Source: Candidatus Iainarchaeum sp. (GTDB lineage Archaea > Iainarchaeota > Iainarchaeia > JAADDC01). Taken from it: a stretch of 10,124 nucleotides of DNA. The notes under the pieces are model-generated. The model did not search any database, was not told where the DNA came from, and saw only the letters and a list, made by a program, of their open reading frames with translations. Where the stretch lies: NCBI GenBank assembly GCA_015520865.1, contig WAPE01000059.1:1-10124 (forward strand), written 5' to 3'. Positions 1 to 7,036 of the stretch are shown here, piece after piece. The stretch's first letter is position 1. Each line of letters opens with the position of its first letter. A program made the position numbers and the translations under genes.

Positions 1-652
1 CATAAAACTCTACAACGAGGGCAAGCTGGAGCCTATTCCCGGATTCTCTGAAGAGGAGAGCCTAGAGCTATACATAATCCAGTCCCTCGAAGCAGCCAGA
101 AAGAAGATTACGGAGATCGTCGTCAAGGAGAAGTTCGAGGAGTTCCTAAAGAACCCGCGAACGGCCCAGGGCTTCATAATGATCATCTCAGGTGCCCGTG
201 GTAAGGTATCCAACATCATAAACCTCGCTGCTTTCCAGGGACAGGCATACGTAAGGGAGAGAAGACCCCACAGAGGATTTATGGGAAGGGTAACGGCCCA
301 CTTCAAGCCTGGAGATATCTCTCCAAGGGCCAGGGGCTTCGTGAAGAGACCCCTGAGGGAAGGGCTTGGTATGCTGGACCTTTTCTTCTGGGGTATGGGT
401 GGAAGGATTGGAGAGGTCGACAAGGGTGTGTCGACCCAGATCTCCGGATACTACTACCGCAGACTCTCCAACGCTCTTATGGATGTCATTGTATTCCCTG
501 ACGAAACGCTGAGGGAAGTAACGAACGATGCCGTCATTTCCTTCCGCTTTGGCGACGATGGACTAAACCCCATGAAAGTGTTGGATGGCAAACTACCCCT
601 TTCCATCCTCTACGAGAAGATGAAGATGGAGAAGAAAGGTGGTAAGAAATGA
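1..652 (+). CDS. rpoA1: DNA-directed RNA polymerase subunit A' (C-terminal part, 5' end outside window)
   Basis: This is the C-terminal part of the large catalytic RNAP subunit that archaea split into A' and A''. The reading frame is open from base 2, so the gene starts before the window. Recognisable landmarks are SGARGKVSN near base 190, HFKPGD and ARGFV (300-345), then the bridge-helix segment MGGRIGEVDKGV...SGYYYRRL (395-466) and FGDDGLNPMKV (550-580). The stop TGA at 650-652 overlaps the rpoA2 start as ATGA, the usual arrangement of the split subunit. Family assignment is secure from order and context. The sequence is unusual, however. Archaeal and eukaryotic homologues normally read close to FFFHAMGGREGL-DTAV-T--SGY-QRRL, and the GRTLPHF motif here reads GRVTAHF. 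The rest of the gene (clamp, Mg-binding NADFDGD) is not visible. Confidence 0.95.
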   Translation, partial: IKLYNEGKLEPIPGFSEEESLELYIIQSLEAARKKITEIVVKEKFEEFLKNPRTAQGFIMIISGARGKVSNIINLAAFQGQAYVRERRPHRGFMGRVTAHFKPGDISPRARGFVKRPLREGLGMLDLFFWGMGGRIGEVDKGVSTQISGYYYRRLSNALMDVIVFPDETLREVTNDAVISFRFGDDGLNPMKVLDGKLPLSILYEKMKMEKKGGKK

Positions 653-1749
653 CGCTCCCCGAAGCAATAAAAGAGCAGGTAGAGGCCTTTGCAAAGGAAA
701 AGGGCCTCTCAAAGAAGGAAAAAGAGGAATTCCTCAAGTACATCGAGAAGTACTATAAGGAGTCCCAGATAGACCCCTGGGAGGCAATCGGCGTCGTTAC
801 AGCCCAGTCTTTGGGCGAACCTGCAACACAGGCAACGCTTCGAACCTTCCACATGGCAGGATCCGCAGAGGTTTCCGTCGCATCCGGTATGGACCGCATC
901 CTAGAAATCGTGGACGGCTTAAAGAAGATACAAACTCCTGTCATGTACGTATACCTCAATCCACCCTATAACAAGGACGAGAAGAAGGCTAGGGAGTTTG
1001 CAAAGAGTCTGGAAGAGATCACGATCCAGGACATCGCCGTGGTAAAGGAAGATTTCGTGAAGAAGACGATAAAGATCATTTTCAACGAAAAGGAGATTAA
1101 AAGAAGAGATGTAGACCTAAAGGCTGTCCTCAAAAAGCTAGAAGCGAAGATAAAGGGAGACTTCGACGAAAAGAAGCTCGTTTATACCATCAAGCTTCCG
1201 AAGGACATGAGCCTTATGAAGATCCGGAAACTCTCCCAATCCCTTGAAAGGCTTCAGATCTCCGGAGTTAAGGGGATAAAGAGGGCCCTTGTGAAGAAAG
1301 AGGGCGATGAGTTCATTATAACAACCTCCGGGACGAACCTGAAGGCGATCCTCAAGAAGAAAGAAGTTGACCACACGAGAACCTACTCAAACAACATCCA
1401 CGAGGTTGCAGAGGTTCTGGGTATAGAGGCAGCCCGTTACCTCATCATCGAGGAGCTCTTTAAGGCCTATATGGGGGCAAACCTCCTCGTGGACAAGCGC
1501 CACCTTGCACTAGTCGCCGATGCGATGACAGCAAGGGGAGTAATCACACCTATAGGAAGAACTGGTATAGCAGGGAGGAAGGGTTCAGTTCTGGCAAGGG
1601 CCGCCTTCGAAGAAACCAATAAGCACCTCGTAGAGGCCAGCGTTTGGAACGAGGTGGATTATTTAAAGGGTATCGTAGAGAATCTAATCGTTGGCCTACC
1701 TATAAAGGCAGGAACAGGAAGGGTAAAGCTCAAGATGAAGCTAGGGTGA
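649..1749 (+). CDS. rpoA2: DNA-directed RNA polymerase subunit A''
   Basis: This 366-residue protein is the C-terminal piece of the archaeal largest RNAP subunit. It carries the trigger loop, jaw and part of the clamp. The trigger-loop region is AQSLGEPATQATLRTFH at residues 52-68, keeping the substrate-contacting Gln61, Leu64 and His68. A lysine-rich jaw follows, then the conserved tail NNIHEVAEVLGIEAAR, VADAMTARG, IGRTGIAGRKGSVLARAAFE and a GTG-VKLKM end. Its length is normal for the family. The ATG overlaps the rpoA1 stop by 4 bp, with AAAGGTGGT upstream at 635-643 as ribosome binding site. One oddity is that the Met usual after the trigger-loop Gln (TQMT) is Ala here, and the segment after FH (MAGSAEVSVASGMDR) differs from the common YAGVAE-NVTLGLPR. 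Function is certain; the effect of these changes is unknown. Confidence 0.97.
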   Translation: MTLPEAIKEQVEAFAKEKGLSKKEKEEFLKYIEKYYKESQIDPWEAIGVVTAQSLGEPATQATLRTFHMAGSAEVSVASGMDRILEIVDGLKKIQTPVMYVYLNPPYNKDEKKAREFAKSLEEITIQDIAVVKEDFVKKTIKIIFNEKEIKRRDVDLKAVLKKLEAKIKGDFDEKKLVYTIKLPKDMSLMKIRKLSQSLERLQISGVKGIKRALVKKEGDEFIITTSGTNLKAILKKKEVDHTRTYSNNIHEVAEVLGIEAARYLIIEELFKAYMGANLLVDKRHLALVADAMTARGVITPIGRTGIAGRKGSVLARAAFEETNKHLVEASVWNEVDYLKGIVENLIVGLPIKAGTGRVKLKMKLG

Positions 1750-1753
1750 TCCC

Positions 1754-2062
1754 ATGGACCTATCATTCCAGTTGAGGCGAGCCATGCAGACGGGAGATGT
1801 AAAGATTGGTTTCAGGAGCGTTGAGAAGTCCCTCCTCAACGGAAAGTCAAAGCTCATCATCATCGCCGAGAGGGTGCCCCAACGCATAAAGATGAGAATC
1901 GAACACCTCGCAAAGATTGCTAACGTTCCCGTTTATACCTTCAAAGGAGGCTCCCTCGATCTCGGTGAAGTTGCTGGACGTCCGCACTTTGTTTCAGTCA
2001 TATCCGTGGATGATCCAGGGGATTCAAGCATACTAGAGCTGGCCAAGGAGGTCGAATCGTGA
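1754..2062 (+). CDS. rpl30e: 50S ribosomal protein L30e
   Basis: This is a 102-residue member of the L7Ae/L30e RNA-binding family found in archaeal and eukaryotic large subunits. The order of elements fits L30e: an N-terminal helix, NGKSKLIIIAE at residues 29-39, IEHLAKIANVPVYTFKGGS-DLG in the middle, then AGRPHFVSVISVDDPGDS. The length is typical. The gene lies between rpoA2 and nusA, exactly where archaeal operons carry rpl30e. The start ATG follows GGTGAT (1745-1750), which overlaps the rpoA2 stop codon. The L30e stop TGA overlaps the nusA GTG start (GTGA), suggesting translational coupling. Nothing unusual is seen in it. Confidence 0.94.
   Translation: MDLSFQLRRAMQTGDVKIGFRSVEKSLLNGKSKLIIIAERVPQRIKMRIEHLAKIANVPVYTFKGGSLDLGEVAGRPHFVSVISVDDPGDSSILELAKEVES
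2045..2052 (+). promoter_or_regulatory. Ribosome binding site of nusA (supports GTG start)
   Basis: AAGGAGGT ends six bases before GTG at 2059, inside the end of the L30e gene. It is the strongest such match in the first half of the operon and supports the non-ATG start. Confidence 0.7.
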
Positions 2063-2475
2063 GGCTTACGACGGATCAGATAAGGCTCATAGCTGCGTTT
2101 GAATCAGTAACGGGGGTCCTTGCCAAGGACTGCATTTTCGACAATCGTAATGCGGTTTTTGTCGTAGATGAAAACCTCGTAGGGAAAGCGGTAGGAAAGG
2201 GTGGTCAGAACGTCAAAAAGTTGCAAAACCTCCTCGGCAGGAGGGTAGAGGTAATCGGCTACGCCGACGACCCCGTAAGATTCCTTAAAAACATTTTCCA
2301 TCCTGCACATATCTTAGCCGTAAACGTGATAGACAAGAACGGGAAGAAGATCGCCCGAATACACATGGATAAGGAGAGTAGGAGGGTATTTGAGCGCCGG
2401 ATAGAGGCGAAGATGAAGATTGCCAAGACCCTGGCAAAGCGCTACTTCAACATCGATAACGTGGTGGTGATGTAA
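2059..2475 (+). CDS. nusA: NusA-like transcription factor with a degenerate second KH domain
   Basis: This is the short archaeal NusA, which lacks the N-terminal RNAP-binding and S1 parts of bacterial NusA and is normally two tandem KH RNA-binding domains. At 138 residues it has the normal length. KH1 is intact, with the GKGG loop at residues 46-49 (VGKAVGKGGQNVKKL). In KH2, where relatives usually have an IGK-G-N loop, the sequence is SRRVFERRIEAKMKIAK (107-123) with no GxxG, yet the flanking AKTLAKRYFNIDNVVV end is preserved. The start is GTG, overlapping the L30e stop as GTGA and preceded by a strong AAGGAGGT six bases away. A later ATG is excluded because it would remove KH1. Its position before S12 is the standard one, and it probably acts in transcription of this and other operons. 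Confidence 0.92.
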   Translation: MRLTTDQIRLIAAFESVTGVLAKDCIFDNRNAVFVVDENLVGKAVGKGGQNVKKLQNLLGRRVEVIGYADDPVRFLKNIFHPAHILAVNVIDKNGKKIARIHMDKESRRVFERRIEAKMKIAKTLAKRYFNIDNVVVM

Positions 2476-2906
2476 TGGCAAGGGGTGAGTTTGCAGCGGC
2501 GAAGCTCATCAAGGACAGAAAGAAGTGGAGGAAAAAGGATAGACACTACAGGAAGTACAAGCTCTTCAACTGGCTGAAGAAATACGACCCCCTCGAAGGA
2601 GCGCCCATGGCAAGGGCTATAGTACTCGAAAAGCGTGAGGTAGAGCAGAAACAGCCTCACTCTGGTCTTATAAAAGCCGTTAGAGTTCAGATTATAAAGA
2701 ACGGAAGGGAGGTTACCGCCCACGTACCCCGAAACAATGCCATCAAGTTCGTGGATGAACACGACGAGGTTATTATTGAATCCCTCGGTGGATCCCAGAG
2801 GGGTCCCATTGGTTCCATGTGGGGTATCAAGTTCAAGGTAACGATGGTAAATGGTATTTCTCTCGAGATGTTGAGGACCGGGAGGAAGGAGAAGCCCAGG
2901 AGATGA
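2475..2906 (+). CDS. rps12: 30S ribosomal protein S12 with altered decoding loops
   Basis: This 143-residue archaeal S12 (homologue of eukaryotic S23e) sits at the decoding centre of the small subunit. Diagnostic segments are DPLEGAP--ARAIVLEK at 38-53, a lysine-rich N-terminus, VQIIKNG-EVTA (71-82), DEHDEV (94-99) and the GRKEKPRR end (136-143). Length and ends are normal. The functional loops are not. The near-universal PNSA reads PHSG (61-64), VPGDG reads VPRNN (84-88), and the GDIPGV(R/K)(Y/F) loop reads GSMWGIKF (113-120). I checked these codons in the frame, and no frameshift explains them because the flanking sequence is in register. The ATG at 2475 follows GGTGAT (2466-2471) and overlaps the last base of the nusA stop. 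It is the only S12 gene visible; a second copy elsewhere cannot be excluded. Confidence 0.95.
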   Translation: MARGEFAAAKLIKDRKKWRKKDRHYRKYKLFNWLKKYDPLEGAPMARAIVLEKREVEQKQPHSGLIKAVRVQIIKNGREVTAHVPRNNAIKFVDEHDEVIIESLGGSQRGPIGSMWGIKFKVTMVNGISLEMLRTGRKEKPRR

Positions 2907-2907
2907 T
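2899..2907 (+). promoter_or_regulatory. Ribosome binding site that sets the S7 start
   Basis: GGAGATGAT matches GGAGGTGAT at eight of nine positions and is followed four bases later by ATG at 2912. The site itself contains the alternative ATGs at 2903 and 2906, which argues against both. Confidence 0.6.
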
Positions 2908-2911
2908 GGAA

Positions 2912-3520
2912 ATGGACGACATAAGGGTTTTTGGGCGGTGGAGCACAGAAGGCGTCGTCGTAAAGGACGTCTCGTTGGCCCCCTATATCAACCTCAACTG
3001 TATGATCATTCCCCATACCCACGGTAGGTATGCGAAGCACCGCTTCGGTCGAAGGAACATTTGCATAGTAGAACGCCTCATAAATAAGCTTATGAGGAGC
3101 GGTCAGGGCTCTAGAAAAGTAGCAGGAAGGTTTATACGGGGTAGGGGAGCTACAGGCAAGAAGCTCCTTGCAATGAAAATCGTAGAAAAGGCCTTCGAGA
3201 TCGTAGAGCAGAAAACGAAGAAGAATCCCATTCAGGTCCTTGTCGATGCAGTAATCAATGCAGGGCCCAGAGAGGACGTCGTGAGGGTCCAGATGGGTGG
3301 TGTTATCATCCCTGTTGCCGTGGATGTTTCTCCCCTGAAGAGGCTCGATGTGGCGTTGAAAAATATCGCATTGGCAGCTTTTTACAAGTCTTTCAACAAT
3401 AAAACACCCGTTTGGGAAGCACTGGCCGACGAACTCATACTCGCATCCCAGAACGATCCACAGAGCTTTGCAATCTCTAGAAGGGAAGAGAACGAAAGGA
3501 TAGCAAGGGCGTCGAGGTGA
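2912..3520 (+). CDS. rps7: 30S ribosomal protein S7
   Basis: This is the archaeal S7 (eukaryotic S5e) protein of the small-subunit head. With the chosen start it has 202 residues, within the family range. Landmarks are FGRWSTEGVVVKD near the N-terminus, YINLNCMIIPHTHGR-AKHRFG, IVERLINKLMR, the conserved NPIQVLVDAVINAGPRED core, GGVIIPVAVDVSPLKR-D-AL and the C-terminal ISRREENERIARASR. A basic stretch after NKLMR (GQGSRKVAGRFIRGRG) may be a small insertion relative to many methanogen S7 proteins; I am not sure of its distribution. The start at 2912 was chosen because GGAGATGAT (2899-2907) lies four bases upstream, the operon's usual spacing. ATGs at 2903 and 2906 overlap the S12 stop and are less well placed. 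The open frame extends back to 2819 inside S12, but that part does not resemble S7. Confidence 0.94.
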   Translation: MDDIRVFGRWSTEGVVVKDVSLAPYINLNCMIIPHTHGRYAKHRFGRRNICIVERLINKLMRSGQGSRKVAGRFIRGRGATGKKLLAMKIVEKAFEIVEQKTKKNPIQVLVDAVINAGPREDVVRVQMGGVIIPVAVDVSPLKRLDVALKNIALAAFYKSFNNKTPVWEALADELILASQNDPQSFAISRREENERIARASR

Positions 3521-3524
3521 TGGT

Positions 3525-5714
3525 ATGGGTAAGTTGGAAGAGCTTGTAGAGAGAATGCAGAAGGTGATGAAGGAAAGGGAAAGAATCCGAAACATCGGTA
3601 TAGTGGCACACATTGACCACGGAAAGACCACGCTCACCGATAACCTCATTGCTGCCAGCGGGCTCATGAGCGAAGAGTTAGCTGGCAAACAGCTCATGTT
3701 AGACTTCTATGAACCCGAAAGGGAGAGAGGAATAACAATCATGGCGGCAAACATATCCATCGTTTATCCGCTAGAGGGAAAGGACTACCTCGTCAACATC
3801 ATAGATACCCCCGGTCACGTAGACTTTGCAGGTGAAGTTGTTAGGGCCATGAGGGCAGTCGACGGTGTTATTCTCGTCGTAGACGCCGTCGAAGGTGTTA
3901 TGCCCCAGACAGAAACGGTTCTTCGAATGGCCCTCAAAGAGAGGGTAAAGCCGGTCCTTTTCATCAATAAGGTCGATCGTCTCATCAATGAGCTTCAGTT
4001 AGAACCCCAAGCCATGCAGGAGAGGTTTGTAAAGATCATAAACGACGTAAACAACCTCATCTACAAGTACGCTCCTGAAGAGTTCCGAGACAAGTGGCAG
4101 GTAAGCGTAAACAACGGTAGCGTAGCCTTTGGTTCGGCTTATCACAACTGGGCCCTTTCCGTTCCCTACTCTAAGATCTCTGGCGTCACCTTCAAGGACG
4201 TTTACGAATACCTTAAGGCAGACAAGCAGAAGGAATTGGCAAAGAAGTCGCCACTTTACGACGTTGTTATCCGGATGGTCATTCAGCACCTTCCCGATCC
4301 CAAGACAGCCCAGAGGTACAGGATTCCGCACCTCTGGCCCGGCGACATCAACTCAGATGTGGGTCAGGCCATGCTCAACTGCGATCCTAACGGGAAGCTC
4401 GTTATGGTAGTAACAGACGTGAGCGTTGATCCCCACGCAGGTGAGGTAGCCACCGGAAGAGTTTTCTCTGGAACCCTCCGGAAGGGTATGAAGGTCCACA
4501 TGATAGGAAACAAGACAGAAGCAACGATCCAGCAGATCTCCATCTATATGGGTCCCCACAGGCTGAGGGTAGAAGAGATCCCCGCCGGTAACATCGCCGC
4601 CATAGTGGGACTGAAGGACATCTGGGCCGGCGAAACCCTCGCCGAAGAACCCATCCCACCCTTTGAGTCCTTCAAGACGAACCTTGAACCTGTTATCTCT
4701 GCTGCCGTAGAGGCCAAAAACATGAAGGACATCGCAAAGCTCGGAGAGGTTCTTAGAAAGATCATGAAGGAGGACCCCAGCGTAAGGGTGGAGATGAATC
4801 AGGAAACCGGCGAGTACATCGTATCCGGAATGGGAGAGCTCCACTTGGAGATCATAAAATACAGGATAGAGCACGACTACGGGATCCCTGTCAATATGAG
4901 TCCGCCCACCGTCGTTTACAGGGAGGGTGTTGGTAAGAAGTCCGAGGTTGTCGAGGCAAAGTCTCCCAACCGTCACAACAAGTTTTATCTTCACGTGGAA
5001 CCCCTCGAGGAGGGCGTCCTGAAGGCGATTCTAGAAGGCGAAATCCCACAGGGTAAGTACAAGGAGAAGCAGCACGTAGACAAACTAGTAGCTGCTGGAA
5101 TGGACCCCGAGGATGCCAAGAACGTCTGGGCAGTCTACAACGGCAATGTTCTTGTCGACAGAACAAGGGGTGTCCAGTACCTCCACGAAACGAAGGAACT
5201 CATCATCCAGGCCTTCATGGAAGCCATGGACGATGGGCCGTTGGCAAGGGAAAAGGTCATGGGTGTCAAGGTAGTCCTCGACGACGCGGTTCTCCACGAG
5301 GATGCCGTCCACAGAGGACCTGCCCAGGTAATTCCAGCGGTAAAGAGGGGTATCTACGCCGCCATGCTCAAGGCGGACCCGTTCCTCTGGGAGCCCAAGC
5401 AGTACGTCTACATAACGGTACCGCAGGAGTACATGGGCGATGTTAACAAGGAGCTCCAGATGAGAAGGGCCCAGATCGAAGAGATTCGAAGCGAGGGAGA
5501 ATCCGTCATCATAAAGGCTAAGGTCCCTGTAAGGGAAATGATAGGATTCTCCGCAGCCCTCAGATCTGCTACTCAAGGAAGGGCCATATGGACGTATGAA
5601 TTCGCTGGATATGAGCGGGTTCCGCGTGAACTTCAGGATGAGATAGTCAAGGAAGTTAGAACCCGGAAGGGTGAGTCCCCTGAACCGCCCAAACCGGAAG
5701 ACTTCCTCGAATAA
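3525..5714 (+). CDS. fusA: Translation elongation factor 2 (aEF-2)
   Basis: This 729-residue translational GTPase drives ribosome translocation and is the archaeal/eukaryotic counterpart of EF-G. The G domain has P-loop AHIDHGKT (28-35), switch I RERGITI, switch II DTPGHVD (94-100) and specificity motif NKVD (148-151). Domain II follows at roughly 290-380 (VSVDPHAGEVATGRVFSG), then domain III (SGMGELHLEI at 434-443), domain IV and domain V (SATQGRAIWTYEFAGYERVPRELQ near 681-704). The domain IV loop HEDAVHRGPAQVIP has His596 at the position modified to diphthamide in archaea and eukaryotes, so that modification is expected. Length is normal. The start ATG follows GAGGTGAT (3514-3521) by three bases, and the gap to S7 is four bases. 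Nothing unusual is apparent, in contrast to S12 in the same operon. Confidence 0.98.
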   Translation: MGKLEELVERMQKVMKERERIRNIGIVAHIDHGKTTLTDNLIAASGLMSEELAGKQLMLDFYEPERERGITIMAANISIVYPLEGKDYLVNIIDTPGHVDFAGEVVRAMRAVDGVILVVDAVEGVMPQTETVLRMALKERVKPVLFINKVDRLINELQLEPQAMQERFVKIINDVNNLIYKYAPEEFRDKWQVSVNNGSVAFGSAYHNWALSVPYSKISGVTFKDVYEYLKADKQKELAKKSPLYDVVIRMVIQHLPDPKTAQRYRIPHLWPGDINSDVGQAMLNCDPNGKLVMVVTDVSVDPHAGEVATGRVFSGTLRKGMKVHMIGNKTEATIQQISIYMGPHRLRVEEIPAGNIAAIVGLKDIWAGETLAEEPIPPFESFKTNLEPVISAAVEAKNMKDIAKLGEVLRKIMKEDPSVRVEMNQETGEYIVSGMGELHLEIIKYRIEHDYGIPVNMSPPTVVYREGVGKKSEVVEAKSPNRHNKFYLHVEPLEEGVLKAILEGEIPQGKYKEKQHVDKLVAAGMDPEDAKNVWAVYNGNVLVDRTRGVQYLHETKELIIQAFMEAMDDGPLAREKVMGVKVVLDDAVLHEDAVHRGPAQVIPAVKRGIYAAMLKADPFLWEPKQYVYITVPQEYMGDVNKELQMRRAQIEEIRSEGESVIIKAKVPVREMIGFSAALRSATQGRAIWTYEFAGYERVPRELQDEIVKEVRTRKGESPEPPKPEDFLE

Positions 5715-5723
5715 AGGAGGTGA
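5713..5723 (+). promoter_or_regulatory. Ribosome binding site of EF-1alpha
   Basis: AAAGGAGGTGA is a near-complete complement of the archaeal 16S 3' end. It starts inside the EF-2 stop codon and precedes ATG 5729 by five bases. An in-frame GTG at 5720 falls within it and is therefore not the start. Confidence 0.75.
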
Positions 5724-5728
5724 ATAGG

Positions 5729-7006
5729 ATGGCAAGGGAGAAACCCCACCTAAACTTGGTATTTATCGGTCACGTAGACCACGGTAAGTCTACCACCATT
5801 GGTAGGCTTTTTTACGACCTAGGATTGATCGACGAGAGGACCCTCGAGGAGTACAGGAAAGAGGCGGAGGAAAAGGGTAAGGTCGGTTTCGAGTTCGCCT
5901 ACGTCATGGACAAACTCAAGGAAGAAAGAGAAAGAGGTATTACGATTGATATCGCCTACAGGGACTTCGAAACGAAGAAGTACTACTTCACCATCATTGA
6001 CGCCCCCGGACACCAGGACTTCGTCAAGAACATGATTACGGGTGCGTCCCAGGCAGACGCAGCAGTTCTAGTAGTGGCCGCTCCCGAAGGTATCATGCCC
6101 CAGACTAGGGAGCACGCGATTCTAGCAAAGACGCTGGGAATCAACCAGATCATTGTCTTCGTCAACAAGATGGACATGGTAAACTATGACAAGGAGAAGT
6201 TCGAGAAGCTCAGGGAAGAGCTCCTGAAGTTCCTCCAGGGGATCGGATACAAGCCAGAGCAGATCAAGGCGATTATTCCTGGTTCTGCCCTCAAGGGAGA
6301 CAACGTAGTCAAGAAGTCCGAGAACATGCCCTGGTACAACGGTCCCACCCTCGTAGAGGCCTTTGATCTCCTAGAAGAGCCTCCGAGGCCAATCGACAAG
6401 CCCTTGAGGATCCCCATCGAGAAGGCGCTCTCCATCAAGGGTGTCGGTACGGTGCTTACGGGTAGGGTCGAGTCTGGTGTACTAAGGCCCGGTGACAAGA
6501 TCATCGTCCAGCCCATCGGGCTAACGGGCGAAGTGAAGTCCATCGAGATGCACCACCAGCCACTAAATGAGGCAAGGCCCGGTGACAACATCGGTTTCAA
6601 CGTAAAGGGCATCGGTAAGGACGATGTCAAGAGGGGTGACGTGGTAGGCCATGTAGACAACCCACCAACGGTTGCAGAGAGGTTCACAGCACAGGTGATC
6701 GTTCTGTACCACCCGACGGCAATCACGGCGGGATATACGCCGGTCTTCCACATCCACACAGCCCAGGTAGCCTGTACCTTCGACAAGCTACTAAAGAAGA
6801 TGGATCCCAAGACGGGCCAGGTCGTCGAAGAAAATCCACAGTTCCTCAAGACCGGTGACGCAGCCCTCGTAGAGATCGTGCCAACAAAACCCACTGTAGT
6901 AGAGAGGTTCCAGGACTTCCCGGCACTCGGAAGGTTCGCAGTCAGGGATATGAGCAAGACGATAGCAGTAGGTATCGTCAAGGAGGTCGTTCCCAGGCAG
7001 AAGTGA
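5729..7006 (+). CDS. tuf: Translation elongation factor 1-alpha (aEF-1A)
   Basis: This 425-residue GTPase brings aminoacyl-tRNA to the ribosome. The P-loop GHVDHGKS is at 14-21, the EF-1alpha-specific DKLKEERERGITID at 61-74, switch II DAPGHQDF at 91-98 and NKMD at 146-149. The G5 motif reads PGSALKGDN (184 onwards), where many relatives have P-SAW-GDN. Beta-barrel domains II and III follow, with KGVGTVLTGRVESGVL and MHHQPLNEARPGDN, ending in GRFAVRDMSKTIAVGIVKEV. The start at 5729 was chosen from an excellent AAAGGAGGTGA at 5713-5723. A GTG at 5720 in the same frame lies inside that site and is unlikely. It lies 14 bases after EF-2. The stop codon is embedded in a 9-bp inverted repeat. Confidence 0.98.
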   Translation: MAREKPHLNLVFIGHVDHGKSTTIGRLFYDLGLIDERTLEEYRKEAEEKGKVGFEFAYVMDKLKEERERGITIDIAYRDFETKKYYFTIIDAPGHQDFVKNMITGASQADAAVLVVAAPEGIMPQTREHAILAKTLGINQIIVFVNKMDMVNYDKEKFEKLREELLKFLQGIGYKPEQIKAIIPGSALKGDNVVKKSENMPWYNGPTLVEAFDLLEEPPRPIDKPLRIPIEKALSIKGVGTVLTGRVESGVLRPGDKIIVQPIGLTGEVKSIEMHHQPLNEARPGDNIGFNVKGIGKDDVKRGDVVGHVDNPPTVAERFTAQVIVLYHPTAITAGYTPVFHIHTAQVACTFDKLLKKMDPKTGQVVEENPQFLKTGDAALVEIVPTKPTVVERFQDFPALGRFAVRDMSKTIAVGIVKEVVPRQK

Positions 7007-7013
7007 CCTCCTT
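6980..7013 (+). other. Stem-loop across the EF-1alpha stop codon
   Basis: AAGGAGGTC (6980-6988) and GACCTCCTT (7005-7013) form a perfect 9-bp inverted repeat around a 16-base loop; two G-U pairs could extend it inward. The TGA stop (7004-7006) overlaps the right arm. A pyrimidine-rich stretch with several T's (7012-7028) follows, before the S10 ribosome binding site. It could be a partial terminator, a processing site or an mRNA-stability element separating EF-1alpha from S10 expression. It might also be chance, since AAGGAGG here encodes Lys-Glu-Val of the protein. Confidence 0.45.
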
Positions 7014-7028
7014 CCTTCATTTATCTTT

Positions 7029-7036
7029 GAGGTGAT
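7029..7036 (+). promoter_or_regulatory. Ribosome binding site of S10
   Basis: GAGGTGAT is followed four bases later by ATG 7041. The same bases contain GTG 7032 and ATG 7035, which are rejected as starts. Part of this site (GAGGT) could pair with ACCTC at 7006-7010. Confidence 0.65.

Noticed and set aside
2475..2906. S12 as a pseudogene or frameshifted gene
   Set aside because: The frame is continuous, the length is normal, and conserved blocks on both sides of each altered loop are intact and in register.
2819..2911. A longer S7 starting inside S12
   Set aside because: The extra N-terminal residues do not resemble S7 and the ATG lacks a ribosome binding site; the site at 2899-2907 points to 2912.
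2687..3697. A 336-codon open frame on the - strand, antisense to S12, S7 and the start of EF-2
   Set aside because: The + strand genes over the same bases are unmistakable, and the antisense product is rich in Cys, Ser and Pro with no recognisable domain. It is a composition shadow.
4353..5735. Several long - strand frames antisense to EF-2
   Set aside because: They overlap one another and the EF-2 gene, have no domain signal, and are expected from the codon bias of the + strand.
6184..7020. A 278-codon open frame on the - strand, antisense to EF-1alpha
   Set aside because: It mirrors a highly expressed conserved gene, has low-complexity Ser/Thr/Pro-rich sequence and no start context.
7012..7028. 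A possible promoter for S10 in the T-rich stretch after EF-1alpha
   Set aside because: The only TATA-like bases (TTTAT near 7019) would place the transcript start inside the S10 gene, so they do not fit.
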